Below, piece by piece: positions 32,567 through 40,925 of a DNA stretch of 43,351 bases. A model generated the notes under the pieces. It was not told the origin of the DNA. It saw nothing but the letters and a program-made list of their open reading frames with translations, and ran no database searches. Each line of letters opens with the position of its first letter. The first letter of the stretch is position 1. The position numbers and the translations under genes are program-made. The stretch covers positions 1 through 43,351 of the forward strand of contig NZ_JAAOEN010000028.1 of assembly GCF_011320225.1 (NCBI RefSeq). The letters run 5' to 3'. The stretch comes from Phytoactinopolyspora limicola (GTDB taxonomy: Bacteria; Actinomycetota; Actinomycetes; Jiangellales; Jiangellaceae).

Positions 32567-33529
32567 ATGGCGCTCCTGCGGTTCGGCTCGCTGCGGCTGC
32601 TACGCGGCGTCTTCACCCTCTGGTTCGCGGTCACCGTCACGTTCTTTCTGGTCCGCCTGCTGCCGGGAGACCCGGCACTGGCGGTGGCCAGCCCGACGAT
32701 GACCGCGGACCAGCGGGAGAAGATGCTGACCGACTTCGGCCTCGATCAGCCGCTGTTCCTGCAATACCTGAGCTACCTCCAGCAGTTGTTGCAGGGCAAT
32801 CTCGGGATCTCGTTCCGGCAGAACCAGCCGGTGCTCGACATCCTGATGGAGCGGTTGCCGTGGACGTTGCTGCTCACCGGAACCGCCTTGATCGCGACGC
32901 TGATCATCGGGCTGCCGCTCGGAGTGCTGGCCGCCACCCACAAGGGCGGTGCGATCGATCGTGCCGTCCAGGTGGGTGGCGTGGTCGGGCAGTCGTTGTT
33001 CGTGCCGACCGTGGGCATCGCGCTGCTCTACATCTTCGGTCTTGGCCTCGGGTGGTTCCCGATCGGTGGGGCGATGGCGTCGGACGTCTATGGTTGGGAC
33101 GCGTACGTGAGTATCGCTCGCCACCTCGTCCTGCCGTGCCTGAGCCTCGTGTTGTTGCAGATCGGGGCGTACGTGTTGACGCTGCGGACGAATCTCATCG
33201 ACGCACTCGGCGAGGACTACTGCAACGTCGCCCGGGCCAAGGGCTCCCCGGAGCGGACCGTGGTGTGGAAACACGCTCTGCGTAATGCCTTGCTGCCGAC
33301 GACGACCCTCGTCGGCCTACAGGTCGGGTTCCTCGTGGGTGGAGCCGTGTTGACCGAGACGATCTTCGCCTACCCCGGGATCGGGCGGGCGATCTACGAG
33401 TCGGTCGGCCAGCTCGACTTCCCGGTGATGCAGGGGGCGTTCGTGTTGCTCGCCGCGACCGTCGTGATCGCCAACTTCATCACCGACCTGGCCTACGGAT
33501 TCCTCGACCCCAGGGTGAGGGTGCAATGA
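32567..33529 (+). CDS. Peptide ABC transporter permease (DppB family)
   Basis: 320 residues with about six transmembrane helices and the BPD_transp_1 domain. The coupling (EAA) loop is EDYCNVARAKGSPERTVVWK (about residues 215-234). The N-terminus has the DppB-type TFFLVRLLPGDPA sequence. It pairs with the DppC-type permease that follows, overlapping by ATGA. Located 48 bases after the solute-binding lipoprotein gene. Confidence 0.92.
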   Translation: MALLRFGSLRLLRGVFTLWFAVTVTFFLVRLLPGDPALAVASPTMTADQREKMLTDFGLDQPLFLQYLSYLQQLLQGNLGISFRQNQPVLDILMERLPWTLLLTGTALIATLIIGLPLGVLAATHKGGAIDRAVQVGGVVGQSLFVPTVGIALLYIFGLGLGWFPIGGAMASDVYGWDAYVSIARHLVLPCLSLVLLQIGAYVLTLRTNLIDALGEDYCNVARAKGSPERTVVWKHALRNALLPTTTLVGLQVGFLVGGAVLTETIFAYPGIGRAIYESVGQLDFPVMQGAFVLLAATVVIANFITDLAYGFLDPRVRVQ

Positions 33530-34491
33530 CACCGGGAACGAGACAGGACGCGCCGGGCGGAGAGCCGGGAGGCGACGTCGACCGTACGGGAGTGCCCACC
33601 GGAGGTGGCGACCCCGGGCTCATCGACCTGCCGGAGGGGGATGCCGGTGTGGCGCCACGGGTCCGAACGTGGCGGGCCTTCCGGCGCAACCCGTTGGGTG
33701 TCGTGTCGATTGCCATCTTGGGTGTCCTGATGATCGTCGCGGTCGCAGCTCCGCTGATCGCCGAGTACCCGAGCGGGTACGGCACCGAGGTGCTCGCGCC
33801 ACCGTCGGGCGAGCACTGGTTCGGCACCGACAATCTCGGCCGAGACATCTTCGCCCAAGTGGTGTGGGGCACCCGGACGAGCATGATCGTCGGGTTGGGT
33901 GCGGCGGCCCTCGCGATCATATTGGGCGTGGCCGTGGGGGTCAGCGCGGCGTACTTCAAACGCCTGGACACCCCGCTGGGGATGCTCGTCGATCTCATGC
34001 TGTCGCTGCCGGTGCTGCCATTGATGATCCTCGTGGCGGCGCTGGCCGGGCCGAGTGTGTCGACCTTGGTGGTCGTCATCGCCGCGTTCTCGTGGCCGGA
34101 GGTTGCCCGGGTGGTGCGGTCGCAGGCGATGCCCGTCGTCACGCTCTCCTTCGTCGACGCCGCGCACGTCGTTGGAGCCCCGAACCGATGGATCATGATC
34201 CGGCACGTCCTTCCGGCGGTCTCACCGGTGATCACGGTATCGGTGGTGCTGACCGCGTCGAAGGCGGTACTGAGTGAGGCCGGCCTGTCGTTCCTCGGCC
34301 TGGGCGATCCGAGCAGTTGGTCGTGGGGGGCGATCCTCCACAACGCACAACGCACCGGTGCCTTGAGCTCGGCGTGGTGGACGGCCGTCTTCCCATCGGT
34401 GGCGATCCTGCTGCTGGTCGTGGCCGCGACGTTATGTGCACTGGCCTACAACGACGCCCGCAACCCCCGGACCCGGCAGGACTCCAGGTGA
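33526..34491 (+). CDS. Peptide ABC transporter permease (DppC family)
   Basis: 321 residues. A 40-residue hydrophilic N-terminus precedes the typical DppC opening (WRAFRRNPLGVVSIAILGVL) and HWFGTDNLGRDIFAQVVWGT. About six transmembrane helices and an EAA-like loop (DAAHVVGAPNRWIMIRHVLP) are visible. It forms the channel with the preceding permease; ATP would come from the fused ATPase at 26714. Two very short frames coupled to its end bridge to the M24 gene. Confidence 0.92.
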   Translation: MTPGTRQDAPGGEPGGDVDRTGVPTGGGDPGLIDLPEGDAGVAPRVRTWRAFRRNPLGVVSIAILGVLMIVAVAAPLIAEYPSGYGTEVLAPPSGEHWFGTDNLGRDIFAQVVWGTRTSMIVGLGAAALAIILGVAVGVSAAYFKRLDTPLGMLVDLMLSLPVLPLMILVAALAGPSVSTLVVVIAAFSWPEVARVVRSQAMPVVTLSFVDAAHVVGAPNRWIMIRHVLPAVSPVITVSVVLTASKAVLSEAGLSFLGLGDPSSWSWGAILHNAQRTGALSSAWWTAVFPSVAILLLVVAATLCALAYNDARNPRTRQDSR

Positions 34492-34557
34492 CCACGCCGA
34501 ACCGGACCGACCCCACCAGCAACCGATCATGACCTCGACGAAGGATGCGATCTGGCC

Positions 34558-35733
34558 GTGACGTTCTCGCAACGCCTGTTACCCGACTTCTACCGCCGGC
34601 TGCACGATCACCTGCGGTCCCGGCTCGACGCAGCCGGGCTGGACGCGATCGTGGTCGACGACTGGCGCGACGTCGCCTACCTGACGGGGTTCTTTCACCA
34701 TCCCAACGAGCGCCCGGCCGCGGTCTGGCTGGGCCGCGACCGGTGTGTGTTGCTGGTGCCCGAACTCGAACGCGAACACGCCATGGCACAGGGGTCCGTC
34801 GTCGACGACCTGGTGGCTTTCGACGAATACCCCGGTCTGGCCAGCCCGTTCGAGACGCTGGCCCGGGCGGTACCAGTCGGCGGGCGGTGGGGACACACTC
34901 CGTCGTTGGCCACGGGGCGGCTGCACGAGTTCGGCACGGTGTTCGGTGGAGTCAGCTGGGAGATGACGGGCATCGTCGATGATCTTCGGCTGATCAAAGA
35001 GCCCGAGGAGATCGAGCTGCACCGTCGAGCCGCAGAGCTGGGTGATGTGATGCTGCGGGCCGGCGTGGAGCTCGTGACAGACGCCGTGGCCGACGGAGAA
35101 CTCCCCACCGAGGCGGAGTTGGCCGACGACGTGATCCGGGCGGGTAGCCGGTGGATGTACGCCGAGCACAGCGACGTCGTCGTGGTTCCCATGCTGACCG
35201 GGGGCCTCGTCTATGGCGGTGAGAACTCCGCCTACCCGCACGGGCTGCCGTCGTCGTATCGGCTCCGCCCCGGAGACACCTTCATCCTGTCGCTCGGCGG
35301 GGCTGTCGGCGGGCGATACGCGGAAAGCGAGCGAACGTTCTTCCTCGGTGAGCCCACCCGTGAGCAGATCGACTATTTCCTCGCCGATCACCACGCCCAG
35401 CAGGTCGGCACCCAGGCGATCAAGCCGGGTGCGCGGTGCAACGACGTGAACCGAGCCTGTCTGGACATCATCCGGAAGGCTGGGTATGCCGCCAATATCC
35501 GGCATCGGCAAGGACATGGGATCGGCCTGAACTTCCATGAGCCGCCGTGGCTGGAGGACGGCGACACCACGGTGTTGCGGTCCGGGATGGTGGTGTCGAG
35601 TGAACCCGGCGTTTATGTGCCGGGCCATGCGGGTTACCGGATCTCCGACACCGTACTTGTCACCGACGACGGCCCAGAGCGGCTGACGACCTATCCGCGG
35701 GATCTCGACGACGTCGTCATCGACCTCCCATGA
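34558..35733 (+). CDS. M24-fold protein (Xaa-Pro peptidase/creatinase family) with altered metal ligands
   Basis: 391 residues. An N-terminal creatinase/prolidase-type domain (~1-150) is followed by the pita-bread domain. The metal site is incomplete: the first Asp is Ser245 (ILSLGGAV), the second Asp is Glu256 (YAESERTF), and the last Glu is Ser363 (YRISDTVLV). His320 (QGHGIGLNFHEPP) and Glu349 (SSEPGVYV) remain. It is therefore likely metal-poor or metal-free, as creatinase is, or has another activity. AESERT/ISDT variants recur in some M24 groups, as I recall. It closes the peptide transport operon. Its TGA lies in the palindrome at 35727. Confidence 0.8.
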   Translation: MTFSQRLLPDFYRRLHDHLRSRLDAAGLDAIVVDDWRDVAYLTGFFHHPNERPAAVWLGRDRCVLLVPELEREHAMAQGSVVDDLVAFDEYPGLASPFETLARAVPVGGRWGHTPSLATGRLHEFGTVFGGVSWEMTGIVDDLRLIKEPEEIELHRRAAELGDVMLRAGVELVTDAVADGELPTEAELADDVIRAGSRWMYAEHSDVVVVPMLTGGLVYGGENSAYPHGLPSSYRLRPGDTFILSLGGAVGGRYAESERTFFLGEPTREQIDYFLADHHAQQVGTQAIKPGARCNDVNRACLDIIRKAGYAANIRHRQGHGIGLNFHEPPWLEDGDTTVLRSGMVVSSEPGVYVPGHAGYRISDTVLVTDDGPERLTTYPRDLDDVVIDLP

Positions 35734-35784
35734 TCATGAACACTTTGCCGTGTGATCACACGGCAAAGTGTTCATGATCATGGG
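35727..35784. repeat. 58-bp perfect palindrome after the M24 gene (copy 2)
   Basis: 27-bp arms from CCCATGATCATGAACACTT to GCCGTGT around a self-complementary GATC centre. Apart from the centre (GATC here, CATG at 26662) and one outer base pair it is identical to copy 1. Its CCCATGA supplies the TGA stop (35731-35733) of the M24 gene. It lies 18 bases before the next start codon, between genes in the same direction, so a terminator there would separate the two transcripts. Confidence 0.9.
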
Positions 35785-35802
35785 GAGTAGGAGGAGAGCA
35801 GA

Positions 35803-36657
35803 ATGATCGTGAACATCAACGGAAACCCGCTCGACGTGGAGTTGCTCGGCGACGACCCGGACGCCCCACTATTGATCGCCCACCACGGAGCACCCGGGAT
35901 TGGGTCGAAGCGGGAGCCGGCGGCCGCGTTCGGACATCTCAGCGATGTCTTCCGGGTCCTGGTGTTCGACGCCCGCGGCAGCGGCAAGAGCGGCGACACA
36001 CCACCGTTCACCCACGAGCAATGGGTGGCCGACATCGACGCGCTTCGGGAGTGGGCGGGCGCGGAGCGGTTCGTGATGGCCGGCGGCTCCTACGGTGGGT
36101 TCCTCTCGATGGAGTACGCGATCACTCATCCGGATCGGCTGCTGGCGATGGTGCTGCGGGACACCGCGGCTGATCAGTCGCACGACGATCTGGCCATGGC
36201 CAACGCCCGCGCGTCGGCCCGGGTGGAGATCGATGAGGAGAAACTGGCCCGGATCATGGAAGGCAGGGTCCGCGACGACGACGACTTCCGCGACTGCTGG
36301 GCGGCGATCCTGCCGTTGTACGACTACGACTTCGATCCGGCGACGTTGCCCGAGCGGATCGCGTCGGTCGACTACCACTACGCGACGCACAACTACGCCT
36401 TCTCGGTGAACCGTCGTACCTACGATGTGAAGCCGGGCCTGCCCAAGGTCAGCTGCCCGACGCTCGTGACCGTGGGGCGCGCCGACTGGATCACGCCGGT
36501 GGAGTGCAGCGAGACCATAGCGGAGCTGATCCCGGACGCCGAGTTGGTGATCTTCGAGAAGTCGGGCCACTCGCCGCCGCTGGAGGAGCCGGAGCGGTTC
36601 CAGAGCGTCGTGCGCGACTTCCTGACCCGCCACGTGTTATCCCCCGCCCTCCCATGA
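35803..36657 (+). CDS. Alpha/beta hydrolase, proline iminopeptidase-like
   Basis: 284 residues. The catalytic triad is Ser96 in GGSYGG, Asp228 in VGRADWITP and His256 in KSGHSPPLEEPERF. The oxyanion-hole HHGAPGIG (27-34) and the DARGSGKSG loop are typical of proline iminopeptidases and their relatives. In this setting it probably releases N-terminal residues from imported peptides, though ester hydrolysis is possible. The ribosome-binding site GGAGGAG lies just after palindrome copy 2, and its own stop codon (CTC CCA TGA) lies in palindrome copy 3. The gene is thus bracketed tightly by the two palindromes. Confidence 0.83.
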   Translation: MIVNINGNPLDVELLGDDPDAPLLIAHHGAPGIGSKREPAAAFGHLSDVFRVLVFDARGSGKSGDTPPFTHEQWVADIDALREWAGAERFVMAGGSYGGFLSMEYAITHPDRLLAMVLRDTAADQSHDDLAMANARASARVEIDEEKLARIMEGRVRDDDDFRDCWAAILPLYDYDFDPATLPERIASVDYHYATHNYAFSVNRRTYDVKPGLPKVSCPTLVTVGRADWITPVECSETIAELIPDAELVIFEKSGHSPPLEEPERFQSVVRDFLTRHVLSPALP

Positions 36658-36711
36658 TCATTGGCTTTTGACCACCGAAATCGGTGGTCAAAAGCCAATG
36701 ATCATGGGAGG
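36648..36711. repeat. 64-bp palindrome after the hydrolase gene (copy 3, different core)
   Basis: 31-bp perfect arms around an AA loop. The outer part, CCTCCCATGATCAT, is shared with copies 1 and 2; the inner arm, TGGCTTTTGACCACCGA, is unrelated to theirs. Its CCATGA supplies the stop codon of the hydrolase gene (36655-36657). No T-run follows. Confidence 0.9.
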
Positions 36712-36784
36712 TGGGTGGTGAGTTTGGGGGCTGGCGGGTTACGGTGCCTCGGGAAAGGCATCCGACGGTGATCGGAGAAACGCC

Positions 36785-38308
36785 GTGCCCCACGAGCGCG
36801 AACAGTGGGCCACCCGCGCTGGATTCATCCTGGCGGCGATCGGCTCCGCCATCGGTCTGGGCAACATCTGGCGATTCCCCTACGTCGCCTACGAGCACGG
36901 TGGCGGCGCATTCCTGCTGCCCTACCTGATCGCGCTGCTCACGGCCGGCATACCGCTGCTGATCTTGGAGTACACCATCGGTCGGCGGTCCCGCCGCTCG
37001 CCGCCCTACGCCTACCGGGCCCTGGCGCGCCCGGCCGAGACGATCGGCTGGTGGCAGGTAGCGATCTGCTTCGTCATCGCCACCTACTACGCGGTGATCA
37101 TCGCATGGGCGGTCCGCTATACCGGGTTCTCCTTCGGCCAGGACTGGCAGCCGGATCCAGAGGCCTTCCTGATCCAGGACTTCCTCCAGCGTGCGGACGA
37201 GCCCGGGATGGTCTCCTCCTACGTGGCGGGTGTCGCATGGCCGCTCATCGCGGTGTGGGCGGTAACCCTAGGTGTCCTCGCACTCGGTATCCGGCGCGGG
37301 ATCGAGCGGGCCAACAAGATCTTCATCCCGCTGCTGGCGCTGCTCTTCGGGATTCTCGTGGTGCAGGCGCTCACTCTGGAAGGTGCGTCCCTTGGCCTGG
37401 ACGCGTTCTTCACTCCGGACTGGGACGCCATCACCCGCGGCAGCGTATGGGTGGCTGCCTACGGCCAGATCTTCTTCTCGTTGTCGGTCGGCTTCGGGAT
37501 CATGATCACTTATGCGTCGTATCTGGGCCGACGCGCCGACCTCACCGGCTCGGCCATGGTGGCCGGCTTCGCCAACAGCTCGTTCGAGATCCTCGCCGGC
37601 ATCGGGGTGTTCGCCGCCCTCGGCTTCATGGCTACGGCGGCCGGCGTTGGTGTCGGAGACGTGCTCGGTGAGGGCGGCATTGGCCTGGCGTTCATCGCGT
37701 TCCCGCAGATCATCTCCAGCATGCCGGCGGCCGGCAGCCTGTTCGGAGTGCTGTTCTTCGGTGCACTCGTCATCGCCGGAGTGTCGTCGCTGATCAGCAT
37801 CGTCCAGGTGGTCATCTCCGCGGTACAGGACCGCACCGGCTGGCCGCGAGTCCCCTCCGTCCTCGTGGTGGGCGGCGCCATCGCCCTGGCGTCGATTCTG
37901 TTGTTCCCCACCACGGAGGGGCTGTACATCCTCGACGCGGCTGATCACTTCGTCAACCAGTACGGCATCGCGATGGCGGCCTTGGTCGCGGTCATCGTCA
38001 TCGCCTGGGTCTTGCGACGGCTGCCAACGTTGCGAGACCACGCGAACGAGACCTCCGCGGTGCGCCTGGACCGGTGGTGGCTGATCACCCTGGGCCTGAT
38101 CACGCCACTAGTGCTCGGCTGGATGATGGTCGACAGCGTGCGTGAGGAACTTGCCGCCCGGTACGAGGGCTACCCTCTGGGATTCCTGCTCATAGCGGGC
38201 TGGGGAGTAGCAGCCGGGGTGTTGGTCGTCGGGGTTGTGCTCGCCGCGTTGCCCTCGCGTCGCGTCGAGCGGTTGACCAGCGTCGTGGAGTCGGAAGGGA
38301 GGCGCTGA
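36785..38308 (+). CDS. metP: Sodium-dependent amino acid transporter (NSS family, MetP-like)
   Basis: 507 residues, about 11-12 transmembrane helices. Neurotransmitter:sodium symporter family. Helix 1 carries the signature AIGLGNIWRFPYVAYEHGGGAFLLPY, which in LeuT-type proteins binds Na+ and the amino acid. Directly followed, with TGATG overlap, by a 53-residue membrane protein of the MetS type. That pairing is characteristic of the MetPS methionine/alanine transporter of Corynebacterium glutamicum, so methionine or alanine is the best guess for substrate. GTG start with GGAGAA upstream. Confidence 0.87.
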   Translation: MPHEREQWATRAGFILAAIGSAIGLGNIWRFPYVAYEHGGGAFLLPYLIALLTAGIPLLILEYTIGRRSRRSPPYAYRALARPAETIGWWQVAICFVIATYYAVIIAWAVRYTGFSFGQDWQPDPEAFLIQDFLQRADEPGMVSSYVAGVAWPLIAVWAVTLGVLALGIRRGIERANKIFIPLLALLFGILVVQALTLEGASLGLDAFFTPDWDAITRGSVWVAAYGQIFFSLSVGFGIMITYASYLGRRADLTGSAMVAGFANSSFEILAGIGVFAALGFMATAAGVGVGDVLGEGGIGLAFIAFPQIISSMPAAGSLFGVLFFGALVIAGVSSLISIVQVVISAVQDRTGWPRVPSVLVVGGAIALASILLFPTTEGLYILDAADHFVNQYGIAMAALVAVIVIAWVLRRLPTLRDHANETSAVRLDRWWLITLGLITPLVLGWMMVDSVREELAARYEGYPLGFLLIAGWGVAAGVLVVGVVLAALPSRRVERLTSVVESEGRR

Positions 38309-38469
38309 TGTCCGGCGAGGCCATCGTGATGCTCGTGGTGTCCGTACTTGTCGTCTGGGGTGGCTTGATCACCGGCATCGTGGTCTTGCGTCGGCATCCC
38401 GACGAGCCCGACGACGGCGTACAGCGCCGCGGCCACCTGGACGAGGACACCGACGTCGCCGACCAATGA
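38308..38469 (+). CDS. metS: MetS-like small subunit of the NSS transporter
   Basis: 53 residues: a single transmembrane helix (AIVMLVVSVLVVWGGLITGI, about residues 5-24), then LRRHPDEP and an acidic tail. It matches the MetS family of small subunits required by MetP. Its ATG overlaps the stop of the transporter gene (TGATG). Too short for most gene-calling cut-offs. It is followed by 53 bases before the convergent neighbour ends. Confidence 0.85.
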   Translation: MSGEAIVMLVVSVLVVWGGLITGIVVLRRHPDEPDDGVQRRGHLDEDTDVADQ

Positions 38470-38522
38470 TCCGGGCCGGCCAGCATGTGTGCTGCGGACG
38501 GTGCTCAACGAGAGTCACCCGG

Positions 38523-40925
38523 CTACGCGTCCGGTGGGTGGGCGACGGTGTCGAGTTCGGCGGGGTAGCGGGTGTCGTTCCAGTACTCGCCGTGCCCGGC
38601 GATCTCGCCGTCGAGGGTGGGTGGGTCCAGGAGGCGGACATCGACGTCAGGGCCGCCGGTGGACTCGTCGGCTGGGTCGTGTAGTACCCAGGACCCGATC
38701 GGGTCGGTCTCGCGGTAGAGGTTGCGCCAGCGGCCGCCGACGATCGCCGACACCGAGCGGAGTACGGATTCGTCGAGATACGCCGGAAAGTGCCGGGCGT
38801 AGAGACGGCGCAGAGGTGACCCGTGGGTGATCAGCCCCACGCGCGCGGCGACGTTCCGCGGTAGCTGCATGATGGTGGCCGCGGCCAGCACCGAACCTTG
38901 GGAATGCCCGGAGAGGATCACCCGTGAGTTGGGTTCCGCCGTGAGCGCGGTGACCCGGTCGACGAGTTCGGGTACGGCACGTTCACCGTAGGACGGCGGC
39001 GCCAGGGGATGTGCGACCCTGGGCCAGAAGCTCCCGACGTCCCACAGGATGCCGACGACGCGGCGCAACGCCGGATTCCGCGCCGTACTCCACACCAGCC
39101 CCACGAGGCCGATGGCGAACGCTCCCATCATCCACGTGCCAAAGGTGGTCAGCGTCGACAGCGGAGGCCGCTCGACGAGTTGCCAGTTGTCTGCCCCGGA
39201 GGCATAGACCCCTATCCCGGTCAGTAGCACCAACCCGGCCGCCAGCACCACTCGGCCGATGAAACGTCCCGAACCGTCGGTGAGCGACGCGGCGACGGTG
39301 ACGATGGCGATCCGCCGGGCGGCGTCCTCGTCGGCGGCCATGCCCGTGGTTGGGCTCGGTGAGGAGGGCTGGCCGGGGTCACCTGCCGCGGTCTGCTGGG
39401 TGCGGTACTCGTCAGCCACTTGTGTCGTCGTGGCGCCGATTCGGCGGACCGCGCTGACGGCAATGCCGGCCGCGATCACAACGACCGCAACGACGATCAC
39501 CGCGCCGGCCGCCCCCGCCCATGCGTACGACGGTGGCAGCACCAGCGGCAGGTCGGTGGACCACGCGCTCTGCTGGACCGCGAAGGGGAGCGCGTCGTCG
39601 TCGATGATGCGGTCGAGCGCCGTGCGAACAGTGCTGGCCGTGTCCACGCTGATCACGGGTTGTCCGAGAAGGTCGGTGACCCGGTAGATCAGGCCCGCCG
39701 AGAAACCACCGGCCACGAGGAACGCGATGGTAGAAACCGCAGGCGCCCCGAGGCCGCGCATGGTGACCCGGAACCCGTCGCGGCCCTGCCGCCACGGGAG
39801 CTGTGCCGCGACGGCGCCGGCGAGCAACAGGATAAGCAGCATGGCGGCCCCGAAGGCGAGTAGCACCGCGGACCGTACCCCGGGGAGATCAGTGGCCGGT
39901 TCCCAGGTCCCGTGGTCCCAGACCGAGAACACCACGGCAACCAGGAAGAGTCCGAGAGAGATCCGCCGGGCATTAACGGCGACGGTGGTGTGGTGCGCGG
40001 ACCGCCCGGCGATTCCTTCGGTGGCGACGAGTACCGCGGCGCCCGCCACCAGCGCCAAGGCGACGGCGCACACGACGAGACCGGCCACTCGCGCCGCTCC
40101 CGATGCCGCCAACGTACTGGCCGGCCACGCCACGGCTGCCGCGATCAGCGCCGTGGCGGCGGTGACATGGGCGGTGCGTAGCGCCGACATGCCTGGGTTG
40201 CCGCGCCAGAAGCTAGGCCGTGACATCGGATGCTCACCCTCGGCGGCGACGGACACGTCGGGTTCCGGTTCGGTGCGTCGCCGCGTCCGGCGGCCGAGCA
40301 GGCCGATCCCGAACACCACCGCGACCGGTACGAGCGCGGTGAGGGCTACTCGTGCGCCTGGCTCAGCGGCCCATCCGTCGGCCAGTACCGTCGTGAGGGG
40401 TGACGACGTGGCACACCGCCAGGTTCCGCCGCATTGCCACCCTGCTACATCCATGGCCATCTGCACGGCTGCCAGCACCATCATGAGGGTGAGCGAGAGC
40501 CCGAACAGGCGCAGCAGCACCGCCGACGCCCGGCCGGCGGCGGTGCGGACCCTTCCGGCGGCCGCCGGAAGGGCGGGCAGCATCCAGTGGGCGAGATTGG
40601 CGAGCATGAACGGCAGCAGCATCAGCCAGGCGGCCCGGGCGAACGATCCGGACGTCAAGTGTCCCCAGCTGTAGGCCTCTAGCCGACGTCCATTGGTGTT
40701 GAGGTCGGCTGATAGTCCGCCTGGGTACCAGCGGCGATAGAAACCTGATTTGTCGTCGCCGGCCACCCGTTTGAGGAGAGGATGGCTGAGTACGGCTTCA
40801 GGTGGCGTGCCGCTGACGCCGTGGATGCGCAACTCGGTGTGCCCGGCCAGGCCGGTGTCTAGGCTCTTATCGGGCCCCGCGTCCACGCTTGTGTGTGGGG
40901 ATCCGGTGTTGTGTTCCGCGGCCAT
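38523..40925 (-). CDS. Large membrane protein with split lipase-like alpha/beta hydrolase signature
   Basis: About 800 residues. The N-terminal part has ELRIHGVSGTPPEAVLSHPL and SWGHLTSG, like the first strands and oxyanion HG of a lipase. About eight hydrophobic segments then alternate with charged loops. The C-terminal part has the nucleophile elbow VILSGHSQGSVLAAA (Ser near residue 692 from ATG 40976), THGSPLRRLY, a DPIG aspartate and HGEYW histidine. These could form a Ser-Asp-His triad, with the membrane block inserted between early strand and nucleophile. I do not know a characterised member. ATG 40925 has a better ribosome-binding site than ATG 40976; both are possible. Confidence 0.7.
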   Translation of the reverse strand: MAAEHNTGSPHTSVDAGPDKSLDTGLAGHTELRIHGVSGTPPEAVLSHPLLKRVAGDDKSGFYRRWYPGGLSADLNTNGRRLEAYSWGHLTSGSFARAAWLMLLPFMLANLAHWMLPALPAAAGRVRTAAGRASAVLLRLFGLSLTLMMVLAAVQMAMDVAGWQCGGTWRCATSSPLTTVLADGWAAEPGARVALTALVPVAVVFGIGLLGRRTRRRTEPEPDVSVAAEGEHPMSRPSFWRGNPGMSALRTAHVTAATALIAAAVAWPASTLAASGAARVAGLVVCAVALALVAGAAVLVATEGIAGRSAHHTTVAVNARRISLGLFLVAVVFSVWDHGTWEPATDLPGVRSAVLLAFGAAMLLILLLAGAVAAQLPWRQGRDGFRVTMRGLGAPAVSTIAFLVAGGFSAGLIYRVTDLLGQPVISVDTASTVRTALDRIIDDDALPFAVQQSAWSTDLPLVLPPSYAWAGAAGAVIVVAVVVIAAGIAVSAVRRIGATTTQVADEYRTQQTAAGDPGQPSSPSPTTGMAADEDAARRIAIVTVAASLTDGSGRFIGRVVLAAGLVLLTGIGVYASGADNWQLVERPPLSTLTTFGTWMMGAFAIGLVGLVWSTARNPALRRVVGILWDVGSFWPRVAHPLAPPSYGERAVPELVDRVTALTAEPNSRVILSGHSQGSVLAAATIMQLPRNVAARVGLITHGSPLRRLYARHFPAYLDESVLRSVSAIVGGRWRNLYRETDPIGSWVLHDPADESTGGPDVDVRLLDPPTLDGEIAGHGEYWNDTRYPAELDTVAHPPDA

